A stretch of 64,000 nucleotides of DNA from Leuctra nigra (lineage: Eukaryota; Arthropoda; Insecta; Plecoptera; Leuctridae), in the NCBI GenBank assembly GCA_934045905.1, contig OW203768.1, positions 20,908,770 through 20,972,769 of the forward strand, written 5' to 3'. Positions within the stretch are counted from its first letter, which is position 1, and each line of letters begins with the position of its first letter. A model generated the notes under the pieces. It had not been told where the DNA came from. It searched no databases and worked only from the letters and a program-made list of their open reading frames with translations. Shown here piece after piece: positions 35,226 to 45,894 of the stretch. Position numbers and translations under genes: made by a program.

Positions 35226-35555
35226 ATTAATTACTGGATATTTTTGAGAACTTCCCGCACTGGATTCAAGTTTGCTTGGATTAAAATTACAACATTGTAA
35301 TATGAGAGGTCATATCTGAGATCTAAAAATTCAGCACTGAAATGTAATGATAGATCAAAATTCATATACTTTTTTAGTTGAAGTCTTGCCTGCTCCATCA
35401 CATTTCTTCTTGTATAACATTCCCTGCATGCAAAAAGATGCATCCAGACGATTTCCGATATAGGTACATACAAAATGTGCGGTTGATGTAAATAGAAGCA
35501 CTAAATGATATTCCAAGTAGCGCGAGTCGAGCTACGAAGTTCAAGCTGGAATTGT

Positions 35556-35594
35556 TCACTTAACGGGAGTACGAAGCTGCGTGGCGTCCAACCA
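35556..35594. repeat. 39-bp exact direct repeat, copy 1
   Basis: CACTTAACGGGAGTACGAAG and the next 19 bases are identical to 61876-61914. It abuts the inverted-repeat element that follows. Confidence 0.9.
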
Positions 35595-36345
35595 TAATTT
35601 TTCCTTTAAAAAATACATAATTTTTCTTTCGCAGTCTTATAGGAAATTTTACGCTTTTTCATAATTTCGAGATCCTCAAAAAATCGGACGGCCATTTTGG
35701 GCTCCAGGGCTGTCCAAAGTGCCAAAAAGTTTGTATTTCAGGGAAATTATAAAAATTGTATCAATTTATTGTTTTTGTATTTAACAAACGATGTGTTATA
35801 GTTTTTGATAGTTTTGATGTGCGGCATAGTTTTGAGTTCTCGTATTTTTTTTTGAAGAGAGCATATTTTTGTTAGTATGTGCAAGAAACCAATTTTCTCT
35901 AGCTAGTATGGGCTATTGTACAGATATCGAAACCTTTAGGTCTTCACCCCCCACCCCCCAAAGAGTCAATTTCGTGACCCATTGATTTTTAAGTTGAAAG
36001 TCCATAATATCAGCCTACATATGCAACTGCAACTTTGAAACACAAATTCCCTGAAAATGGCGGTCATTTTAGAGCTTACCCACCGAAATCTTTAATTTCT
36101 TGAATAAATACAACTTTGGTTAGACTTAGAATTTTTTTTTTTATCGTACCTTCCTGACACATCTTTTATTATACAAGAACAATAAATTGACACAATTTTT
36201 ATAATTTCACTGAAATACAAACTTTTTGGCACTTTGAACAGCCCTGGAGCCCAAAATGACCGTCCGAATTTTTGAGGATATCGAAATTATGAAAGAGCTG
36301 AAAATGTCCTATAAGATTGCCAAAGGAAAAATTAGTATCACATTT
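35595..36345. mobile_element. Inverted-repeat element, arms about 180 bp
   Basis: TAATTTTTCCTTT, CAGGGCTGTCCAAAGTGCCA and ATTATAAAAATTGT on the left are mirrored in order on the right (GGCACTTTGAACAGCCCTGG, GGAAAAATTA). Spacer about 385 bp, no coding capacity. Confidence 0.8.
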
Positions 36346-36936
36346 TGAACTATTTGTATGCTTACAGCCCTCACTATATAGGTGCTATTGTTTAAACTTT
36401 TATACACAATGTGCCCAATATTTTTTGTTGTCCATTTTGAAATGGGTTATGGGTTTATTTAAATGGATTATGGGGATTATGGGGGTGATTACTTTTCTGA
36501 TTATTTTTCTGAGTTGCACAATTTGGTGCCTATATAATTAAATAGGTACGCTATTGCTTTGACATTCGGCTCTCTACTAATAGTTTTGTAATGACAAAAA
36601 TAAGGAAGTTTGTATCACAAGGGATGGGACGAAATTATTCATGGAAGTACATGAAATGTGTAAGATTGGTTGTCATACGTTTATTGTTGAGTACCTACAT
36701 AATTTATTTAAAAAATGCACATACACAAATGTTCAGAACTTTACCACACATTTTTAAAATACACTATAAAACGTTCGATGAATGTAATTGTGTGTGATAC
36801 TGATACAGTGTTGCCAGTTACTCGCCAGAGAGCATGTGCATCTACTAACACCTGAATACCCATAAAAGAATAAAGACACTAAGGAAGCTTGTCTTGCCTA
36901 GAAGAGTCCAGGTTTGGACTGCAGAAGTAAGATGTA
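36346..36936. other. No gene seen
   Basis: AT-rich, short ORFs only. Confidence 0.5.
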
Positions 36937-37331
36937 CCCCATAAAAAACACTCCATGTAAAAATATCAGCCAAGTCTCTTCAACTATAAAAAAATAGAAG
37001 AAATCTAAAAATTCAGCACTGAAAAGTAGTGATATCAAAAAATGAGCCAAGTCAAAACTTAATTTTAAAAACCAAAATATACTTGGCGCATCGTGTATAT
37101 AAATAGTATAGAAGCATATGCCAAAAATCAAATGTACCTAAATATATATAATATACCTATAATGCCCTTAAAAACGATGCGCCAAGTATATTTTGGTTTT
37201 TAAAATTAAGTTTTGACTTGGCTCATTTTTTGATATCACTACTTTTCAGTGCTGAATTTTTAGATTTCTTCTATTTTTTTATAGTTGAAGAGACTTGGCT
37301 GGTATTTTTACATGGAGTGTTTTTTATGGGG
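36937..37331. mobile_element. Long-hairpin unit L, copy 1
   Basis: Arms 36937-37096 and 37171-37331 are near-perfect inverses, from CCCCATAAAAAACACTCC at the outside to CTTGGCGCATCG at the inside. The same unit occurs at 55008-55170 (one arm), 57440-57841 and 62436-63519. Confidence 0.9.
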
Positions 37332-37947
37332 ATATCACTTATTTTTTTAGTTTATTTACACAACTTGTAACACAAATCGGAGCAACAATGACTAAATACT
37401 TTTAAAAAATACGTTATTTCCGAATTGGTTAATACGAAAAATTGTGTTTGGTGCTCAATATACCTAAGCTTAAAGTGATATTCCATGAAGAAATGCGAAA
37501 GCTTCGTTCCAATCAGTCCAGCCGTTTTCTAGATATGGTATCACTTCCGGTTTTCAAAATGGCGACTGAAATAACTGCCACCTAGAATTTATTTCTATAA
37601 ATGTTATGATCATTATAAGCCTTCTGAATATGTAGTTATTGTAGTAAGAGGTCATTGCAATCTAGTTCTTCATTTTCATGACGTCATTTCCGGTTTTGGT
37701 AATAGTACATCTCTACTTTAACTATTGATATTCCATATAGATGACCGTCTGAATCATTTGGCGCTGGTTTAATTCCTAACGGTCTAGCCGTTTTCGAGAT
37801 ATGACGTCATTTCCGGTTTCAAAATGGCGGCTTCATGTTGGTTTAAAAAAAAGGCACCTCAGACGCTAAAAGTGCACATGTGGTGAAAATTTCAGATCGA
37901 TCGGCTCAGCCGTTTAGGCTGTGGCGGTGATTGCGGTGTTTCCTGAT

Positions 37948-37981
<34 letters not shown>

Positions 37982-38270
37982 GATCAAGATAGGTTTTAAA
38001 AGAGGTGTAATTTTACGTTTTTCACGGCCCTCTAGCTCGCAAACGGCATAACATATTGTTCCCTAATTTGGTATATGTAGTGGGGTGGGCCATAGCTCGA
38101 AATTAAGATATATCGCAACAATGTGAGATTTTCCAATTTTAAGATCCAGTAGGCCGAAAATGCCATGTTGTTGCTTACAGTAAAAGTGGTTGGTCTGCTC
38201 CTCAGTTTATAATGCATTTACGGTTTGTTGAGTGAGTGTGAGTGTTCGGTACGACTTGGCTGGGTGGAGC
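37332..38270 (-). repeat. Compound repeat family K, copy 1
   Basis: On the minus strand: the palindrome GTGGAGCGGTCGCTCCAC with CCAGCCAAGTCGTAC; a segment containing GGCATTTTCGGCCTACTGGA and GAGCTATGGCCCACCCCA; a triplet microsatellite (ATC on plus, 37948-37980); degenerate units with CCGGAAATGACGTCA; then unit L. The same order is seen in the opposite orientation at 55235-57440. Confidence 0.75.
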
Positions 38271-38533
38271 GACCGCTCCACTAGATTAATCTCTGCCGTT
38301 TGAGGGTCTGCAACAAAAGAAACAATTATTAGACTATACCACCATGGACAGAACTGAACATTCACACTATTCGAGTTAAGCAACTTACACTCGTTGCTCA
38401 AAACCACAGCCGTCTGTATACTCGTCGTTCGTTCCTCCTCCTCCTGGTAGCTGCCTGTCGTCTGAGTGGAAATTGTAGTTCCAAACCTGCCACCCGGGAT
38501 GGGGTCACTACCGTCGCGCATTTGAATAACCAA
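38207..38533 (-). other. Exon-like pair with a short intron, partly repeat-derived
   Basis: The minus strand reads MRDGSDPIPGGRFGTTISTQ, continues through GSYQEEEERTTSIQTAVVLS, and meets CGAGT/GTAAGTTGC near 38391. A pyrimidine-rich acceptor TTTCTTTTGTTGCAG ends near 38312, giving an intron of about 80 bp and a continuation PQTAEINLVERSLHPAKSYR that is family K sequence, then a stop at about 38207. The first part lies in one arm of a palindrome (38395-38655), so its origin is doubtful. It could be a transposon-captured exon. Confidence 0.3.
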
Positions 38534-38655
38534 GAGACGGTGGCGGCCCCATCCCGGGACGGCAAGTGAGGAACTTCTCAGACGACAGGCAGCTACCAGG
38601 AGGAGGGAGGGACGAACTGACGACTATACAGACGGCTGTGCTCAAAACGTTAGCT
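38395..38655. repeat. Palindrome with about 110-bp arms
   Basis: ACAGCCGTCTGTATAC, CTGGTAGCTGCCTGTCGTCT and CCCGGGATGGGG on the left are mirrored by CCCCATCCCGGG, AGACGACAGGCAGCTACCAG and ACAGACGGCTGT on the right, with an inner spacer around CGCATTTGAATAACC. Confidence 0.85.
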
Positions 38656-38687
38656 AGAGTGCGAGTACGAATACGAAGTGTAAAGCC

Positions 38688-38842
38688 GGGTCCACAAAGA
38701 CAGTTTTTGCGTTTTCCGTTTCCGTTTTACTTACCGACCAATCACAAGTCCAGAAACCGCTCTAGGGAGACTTGTGATTGGCTATAATAGAAAGAAAAAA
38801 AAACGGAAAACGCAGAAAGCAAAAATGGTCTATGTGGATCCT
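38688..38842. mobile_element. Palindromic MITE, family GGGTCCACA (copy 2)
   Basis: Starts GGGTCCACAAAGACAG, ends CTATGTGGATCC; inner arms CGTTTTCCGTTTCCGTTT and AAACGGAAAACGC; centre with GACCAATCACAAGTC. Same family as 4370-4513. The left flank in both is AGCC. Confidence 0.8.
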
Positions 38843-38890
38843 TTTGATGGTTACAAGTTTATAAAAATATTGGATACATATCTATTTTAT

Positions 38891-39698
38891 TGAGCGAGCG
38901 AAGCGAGCGTCTCCTTTTGGCTCTTTTGGCACGGACCTCTGTTTTTTTTTTTTTGTCTTTTCTGTTACCTGAGGGTATACAGGTCAGAGTTTTTCTTCGA
39001 TCGAGCTGAAATTTTGCACACATGTGGAGACAACCTTTTCTGTTTGCAGACCCTAATTTTTTTGAAATCCATTGATTGGTTAAAATTTAAATAAACATCT
39101 CCTGATGGTAGGTTGAAAAATTACTATGGTCTTCGATAAATCTGATCAAACTCATATTTTGGCTATACAGGTCAGAGTTTTTCTTTGATCGAGCTGAAAT
39201 GTTGTACACATGTAAAACCAACCTTATCTGTTTGCATACCATATTTTTTTTGAAATCCATTCATTGGTTAAAATTTAAATAAATATCTCCTGATAGGCTG
39301 AAAAATGAAAACGGTCTTGGATAATTCTGATCAAACTCATATTTTACATGATCATTAAGACCAACATTGTCTCTTTTTTTTTACAAAATGTCATCCTAAT
39401 CAGTTAAGAACGTATAAACTTATTGACATTTTTAATACCTGTCAGTAATGAAGTATCGAAATGAATGTTTTCCAGTGCCAATTGAATTGTATCTGATTTG
39501 CTATATTTACCAGGGTGCGTAGATGCTATTTTCAAGTTTCGATTAAAAGCACATACTTTTATGTTGATTGAGTGATCATATTTCAATTAAATATGGATGT
39601 ATATTATGTTTTCTTTGCGTTGTGAACGCATTTCCGGTTCGAGAATTTGCACGTACCCGTGCTCGCTCATCAACGCGTTACACTGAGCGTTTTCCTAG
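38891..39698 (+). mobile_element. HINE-like element, copy 3 (808 bp)
   Basis: TGAGCGAGCGAAGCGAGCG at the 5' end after a T, CTAG at the 3' end before a T. GCTCGCTCATC and the hairpin precede CTAG. It contains a tandem internal segment, with TATACAGGTCAGAGTTTTTC seen twice. Confidence 0.9.
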
Positions 39699-39798
39699 TT
39701 TTATAACACACAGAATAATGATACATTATTAGTTTTGTATAGAATAGGAGCTATTACAGAACGAGCTTTATTCCCGAAATAAATTTGTTGTGAACATA

Positions 39799-39894
39799 AG
39801 AAAAAAATAGTGAGCATTAATCGATATCAGCCAATGGAATCTAATCCTGCTGGATTCATTGGTTGATAGCAATTATCTCACTATATTTTTTTCT
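39799..39894. repeat. Inverted repeat just left of the satellite
   Basis: AGAAAAAAATAGTGAG with ATCGATATCAGCCAATG is mirrored by CATTGGTTGATAGC and CTCACTATATTTTTTTCT. A related pair of ends lies at about 60088-60240. Confidence 0.7.
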
Positions 39895-39970
39895 CACTCG
39901 CACTCTCACTTCATTGATGAGAAATCCCTATCCCTGAATAAAAATCCAGTTATTAAAAAAAAAAGCTCCG

Positions 39971-42900
39971 CGTGCAGCTTCTGGTATGCAAGAAACATAC
40001 ACGTCGGTAGACACTGGCCCGGCATTGTTGCGCGTGCAGCTTTTGGTATACAAGAAACATACACGTCGGTAGACACTGGCCCGGCATTGTTGCGCGTGTA
40101 GTTTTTGGTATACAAGAAACATACACGTCGGTAGACACTGGCCCGGCATTGTTGCGCTTGCAGCTTTTGGTATGCAAGAAACATACACGTCGGTAGACAC
40201 TGGCCCGGCATTGTTGCGCGTGCAGCTTCTGGTATGCAAGAAACATACACGTCGGTAGACACTGGCCCGGTATTGTTGCGCGTGCAGCTTCTGGTATGCA
40301 AGAAACATACACGTCGGTAGACAGTGGCCCGGCATTGTTGCGCGTGCAGCTTTTGGTATACAAGAAACATACACGTCGGTAGACACTGGCCCGGCATTGT
40401 TGCGCTTGCAGCTTTTGGTATACAAGAAACATACACGTCGGTAGACACTGGCCCGGCATTGTTGCGCGTGTAGTTTTTGGTAAACAAGAAACATACACGT
40501 CGGTAGACAGTGGCCCGGCATTGTTGCGCGTGCAGCTTTTGGTATACAAGAAACATACACGTCGGTAGACAGTGGCCCGGCATTGTTGCGCGTGCAGCTT
40601 TTGGTATACAAGAAACATGCACGTCGGCAGACAGCGGCCCGGCATTGTTGCGCGTGCAGCTTTTGGTATACAAGAAACATACACGTCGGCAGACATTGGC
40701 CCGGCATTGTTGCGCGTGCAGCTTTTGGTATACAAGAAACATACACGTCGGTAGACACTGGCCCGGTATTGTTGCGCGTGCAGCTTTTGGTATACAAGAA
40801 ACATACACGTCGGTAGACACTGGCCCGGTATTGTTGCGCTTGCAGCTTTTGGTATACAAGAAACATACACGTCGGTAGACACTGGCCCGGCATTGTTGCG
40901 CGTGCAGCTTTTGGTATACAAGAAACATACACGTCGGTAGACACTGGCCCGGCATTGTTGCGCGTGTAGTTTTTGGTATACAAGAAACATACACGTCGGT
41001 AGACACTGGCCCGGCATTGTTGCGCTTGCAGCTTTTGGTATGCAAGAAACATACACGTCGGTAGACACTGGCCCGGCATTGTTGCGCGTGCAGCTTCTGG
41101 TATGCAAGAAACATACACGTCGGTAGACACTGGCCCGGTATTGTTGCGCGTGCAGCTTCTGGTATGCAAGAAACATACACGTCGGTAGACAGTGGCCCGG
41201 CATTGTTGCGCGTGCAGCTTTTGGTATACAAGAAACATACACGTCGGTAGACACTGGCCCGGCATTGTTGCGCTTGCAGCTTTTGGTATACAAGAAACAT
41301 ACACGTCGGTAGACACTGGCCCGGCATTGTTGCGCGTGTAGTTTTTGGTATACAAGAAACATACACGTCGGTAGACAGTGGCCCGGCATTGTTGCGCGTG
41401 CAGCTTTTGGTATACAAGAAACATACACGTCGGTAGACAGTGGCCCGGCATTGTTGCGCGTGCAGCTTTTGGTATACAAGAAACATGCACGTCGGCAGAC
41501 AGCGGCCCGGCATTGTTGCGCGTGCAGCTTTTGGTATACAAGAAACATACACGTCGGCAGACATTGGCCCGGCATTGTTGCGCGTGCAGCTTTTGGTATA
41601 CAAGAAACATACACGTCGGTAGACACTGGCCCGGTATTGTTGCGCGTGCAGCTTTTGGTATACAAGAAACATACACGTCGGTAGACACTGGCCCGGCATT
41701 GTTGCGCGTGCAGCTTTTGGTATACAAGAAACATACACGTCGGCAGACATTGGCCCGGCATTGTTGCGCGTGCAGCTTTTGGTATACAAGAAACATACAC
41801 GTCGGTAGACACTGGCCCGGCATTGTTGCGCGTGTAGTTTTTGGTATACAAGAAACATACACGTCGGTAGACACTGGCCCGGCATTGTTGCGCGTGTAGT
41901 TTTTGGTATACAAGAAACATACACGTCGGTAGACACTGGCCCGGCATTGTTGCGCGTGCAGCTTTTGGTATACAAGAAACATACACGTCGGTAGACACTG
42001 GCCCGGCATTGTTGCGCGTGTAGTTTTTGGTATACAAGAAACATACACGTCGGTAGACACTGGCCCGGCATTGTTGCGCGTGTAGTTTTTGGTATACAAG
42101 AAACATACACGTCGGTAGACACTGGCCCGGCATTGTTGCGCGTGCAGCTTTTGGTATACAAGAAACATGCACGTCGGCAGACAGTGGCCCGGCATTGTTG
42201 CGCGTGCAGCTTTTGGTATACAAGAAACATACACGTCGGCAGACATTGGCCCGGCATTGTTGCGCGTGCAGCTTTTGGTATACAAGAAACATACACGTCG
42301 GTAGACACTGGCCCGGCATTGTTGCGCGTGTAGTTTTTGGTATACAAGAAACATACACGTCGGTAGACACTGGCCCGGCATTGTTGCGCGTGTAGTTTTT
42401 GGTATACAAGAAACATACACGTCGGTAGACACTGGCCCGGCATTGTTGCGCGTGCAGCTTTTGGTATACAAGAAACATACACGTCGGTAGACACTGGCCC
42501 GGCATTGTTGCGCGTGTAGTTTTTGGTATACAAGAAACATACACGTCGGTAGACACTGGCCCGGCATTGTTGCGCGTGTAGTTTTTGGTATACAAGAAAC
42601 ATACACGTCGGTAGACACTGGCCCGGCATTGTTGCGCGTGTAGTTTTTGGTATACAAGAAACATGCACGTCGGTAGACACTGGCCCGGTATTGTTGCGCG
42701 TGCAGCTTCTGGTATGCAAGAAACATACACGTCGGTAGACACTGGCCCGGTATTGTTGCGCGTGCAGCTTCTGGTATGCAAGAAACATACACGTCGGTAG
42801 ACACTGGCCCGGCATTGTTGCGCTTGCAGCTTTTGGTATACAAGAAACATACACGTCGGTAGACACTGGCCCGGCATTGTTGCGCGTGTAGTTTTTGGTA

Positions 42901-43566
42901 TACAAGAAACATACACGTCGGTAGACACTGGCCCGGCATTGTTGCGCGTGTAGTTTTTGGTATACAAGAAACATGCACGTCGGTAGACACTGGCCCGGTA
43001 TTGTTGCGCGTGCAGCTTCTGGTATGCAAGAAACATACACGTCGGTAGACACTGGCCCGGTATTGTTGCGCGTGCAGCTTCTGGTATGCAAGAAACATGC
43101 ACGTCGGTAGACACTGGCCCGGTATTGTTGCGCGTGCAGCTTCTGGTATGCAAGAAACATACACGTCGGTAGACACTGGCCCGGTATTGTTGCGCGTGCA
43201 GCTTCTGGTATGCAAGACACATACACGTCGGTAGACACTGGCCCGGTATTGTTGCGCGTGCAGCTTCTGGTATGCAAGAAACATACACGTCGGTAGACAC
43301 TGGCCCGGAATTGTTGCGCGTGCAGCTTCTGGTATGCAAGAAACATACACGTCGGTAGACACTGGCCCGGAATTGTTGCGCGTGCAGCTTTTGGTATGCA
43401 AGAAACATACACGTCGGTAGACACTGGCCCGGAATTGTTGCGCGTGCAGCTTTTGGTAGGCAAGAAACATACACGTCGGTAGACACTGGCCCGGAATTGT
43501 TGCGCGTGCAGCTTTTGGTATGCAAGAAACATACACGTCGGTAGACACTGGCCCGGTATTGTCGCG
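39971..43566. repeat. 62-bp satellite array, 58 complete units, with higher-order structure
   Basis: Units starting CGTGCAGCTTTTGGTATAC recur every 62 bp without indels from 39971 to 43566. They are about half GC in AT-rich DNA. Diagnostic variants include CTTGCAG or CGTGTAG for CGTGCAG, CTTCTGG, ATGCACG, CGGCAGACAT and GGAATTG. Using them, 12 units at 40033-40776 and 40901-41644 match, an 868-bp (14-unit) shift; 496-bp and 310-bp shifts occur further right. The six rightmost units carry GGAATTG or other edge variants. All three minus frames are open because the unit has no stop in any of them, so the ORFs of over 1,200 codons are not evidence of a protein. Confidence 0.97.
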
Positions 43567-44064
43567 CGTGCAAATAAATTGCAGTGTTGTACGCGGGTAC
43601 AGGCCCAGCATACAATAGGTACTCTTTCTGAAGGTGCAATTTATGTGTGTAGACGAACAGATATCTTTCTTGTATCAACCGTACAACGCCCAATACTTTC
43701 CTTGCACATGATGCGTCGGGAAGGCACAATTAATGTGCAAAGCGTGCAGTGCTGTGTTTGCTTGGTAAGCCCCCCAGTTTTAGCCCAGCAGGGCGGTTTT
43801 TAGAATTTAATCCATTTAAAAGTAATTCAGGGGCTTTAAAATGCACAAACTGTAGCGAAAAACTCTCCAATTGTTGCCCCGCAGGGCATTTCATTGAATA
43901 TAAACATTTTAAAATCGATTCTGTCAATCGAAATCGATCGATTAAACAACTCAAAATTACAACAAACATTCTTGCCCCGCAGGGCGTTTTTTAGAATTTA
44001 AACAATTTTAGTGAGTCTTGGACACTAAACTTAATTTTGTATGGTGAATGGGGGTCAGCCTGCT
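43567..44064. other. No gene; CCCCGCAGGGC-type short repeats
   Basis: CCCAGCAGGGCGG near 43781 and CCCCGCAGGGC near 43877 and 43976, each followed by TTT and ATTTAA-like sequence, recur also near 44971 and 45098. No supported exon. Confidence 0.5.
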
Positions 44065-44115
44065 CGTAGGAAGGGGGGGGGGGGGGGGGTAATCCCCCCC
44101 CCCCCCCTTCCTACG
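44065..44115. repeat. 51-bp palindrome with a G17 and a C14 arm
   Basis: CGTAGGAA, 17 G, TAAT, 14 C, TTCCTACG. Both arms are complementary apart from the length of the homopolymers. Each strand could form a hairpin or G-quadruplex. Confidence 0.95.
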
Positions 44116-44518
44116 CGCTTGTGAGCACCTCGATACAAACTTCATATAAATTCGAAAACGCAATTAGGTATTTTGTTGTTCTGGTTTGTGCAGAAAAATA
44201 TTCGATTCTGCCAACGATGGAGACTAAGATGTTAGATGGAAAACTGGAATCATAAAAAGCTGACGAAATTCAGTATTTCGTGAAAATTGCATTTTGTTTC
44301 TCATATGTTTCTCCTAATCGCATAAGAGACATGCACAGCCGCCATATTGCAGATATCAGAAGCATGGCTTCCAAAAATTATTCCCCCTCGATTGTCATGA
44401 GAATGATATTAGTAGACTCCTAAACGTGAACGCACAAATGAATGTATTATAACCTGAGGTAATAATGCACCTACGTAACTCGAGAAAACAAGGAGTACGA
44501 CTGAACTCTGGCGAGTAT

Positions 44519-45541
44519 TGTGGTGATTAATTTGGGGCGGACGAGGGCGGACGCGACCCCTCACCCTTTTTTCAGGGTAGACCCCATCTGCCCACTTATT
44601 TTTCATAGAAGTAAAAATTGCCTTAAAATTGTGTACAAATCGCGTAGAAAGGCACCAAATTTGGTCATTAAATTCAACATTTTCCCGGGGCTGTGCGCCC
44701 CGGACCCGCATTATATTGGCGGACTCTCCCCCCAAACTCCCCATTGTTTTCGTTTCGTAAGCATAGATGTTTCTCCTGACATCGCCTAGCACCCGCCAGG
44801 GGCGGATCTAGCCTCTTGTCATGGAGGGGGCGATTTTGGAAAATATGAAGGGGGTCTAGTGGTATCCCCAGCCACGGGCGTCCGCAGAATTTTTGCCAGG
44901 GGGTGAAGGTAATGCAAGGAAAACAATTGTCTCACGGGCTAAGGGGGATGTGGGGGCGAGTCCCCCACCCTGCCCCGCAGGGCGTTTTTTGGTTTTTGGA
45001 CACTTTGAATCAAATTTTGAGACGTTATGAGGTGTATTTTGTCGAACAATTCATTATTTTTTAAGGTTGGACACTTTGGGGTAGTGCCCCCACCTTACCC
45101 CGCAGGGTATTTTTTGGTTTGTTGACACTTCGAAATTAATGTTCTGAGTTTTTTTGTTTAGAAAATGAAACTATACGTAAATAACACCACCAAATTTGTA
45201 TGCTATCCTGACATCCTTGCCCCCCCCCCCCCCCCAGTCACCCCTGTGGAAGCCCATGCTTTCATCCGCCAAAAGCTTATTGCCGAAGGCAATTTTTTTC
45301 GAAATATTGAAAAAACATTTAGTTTTAAGGCACTTTTAGAGCAAAGATTAAACTTTGCCAAAAAACAAGCCATGATTACGATATTTTTGTAAATTTGACG
45401 AAGTGAAAAATCAACCTGCTGATCTTAATAGAAGGTGGAGGAGGAATCATGGGGGGGGGGGCGATCGCCCCTTCCGCCCCTCCTTGGATCCGCCCCTGGC
45501 ACCCGCCCACTTATTATTTTACAAATTAACCAATGTGTGGT
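44519..45541. mobile_element. About 1-kb insertion with TGTGGT duplication, containing a hAT element
   Basis: TGTGGT occurs at 44519-44524 and 45536-45541. The sequences outside join into the same repeat seen uninterrupted at 62365-62425 (ACTCTGGTGGCTATTG, then TACTAGGTAAATGG), so what lies between is inserted. It includes CGGGGCTGTGCGCCCCGGAC and, on the minus strand, a reading GGESANIMRVRGAQPRENVE that I take for transposon sequence. Confidence 0.65.
44797..45498. mobile_element. Non-autonomous hAT element with perfect 8-bp duplication
   Basis: Ends CAGGGGCGGATCTAG and GGATCCGCCCCTG are inverted. GCACCCGC stands directly outside on both sides (44789-44796 and 45499-45506). The 702-bp interior lacks a transposase. 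CAGGG ends and 8-bp duplications are hAT hallmarks. Confidence 0.92.
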
Positions 45542-45894
45542 ACTAGGTAAATGGTGGATGACAGGGGCACATTTGTATTGCTTAATATAAAAATGAATTG
45601 TTGCTTTAGTTGTTTGTAATGGCTACAAAAAGAAGTAAATTTATAACTTAATTGCAATTTCAATTGTTTCTCCTTTTTCACTGCCCTTGGAAACACGAAC
45701 TGTCAAAACTATAGTAAGTGAATCTGTAGACTGACAGTAGCCAGAAGTGGCTCAATCACGTATCGTTGATTTGCGCGAATACATAATGTTCTATTCAAGT
45801 TAGAAACGTGTATCAACTAAAAAGTCAAAGTTTAGAATTAGGATGTTCCGCTTCCGCTTTCTTTCCATCTCAATGGCCAGATGTAAGGACTTAC

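Noticed and set aside
39971..43566. CRISPR array
   Set aside because: Units are contiguous with no unique spacers, the context is eukaryotic, and no cas genes are present.
39906..43729. Giant tandem-repeat protein on the minus strand
   Set aside because: All three frames are equally open as a consequence of a stop-free 62-bp unit. There is no preferred frame and no start, signal or termination context.
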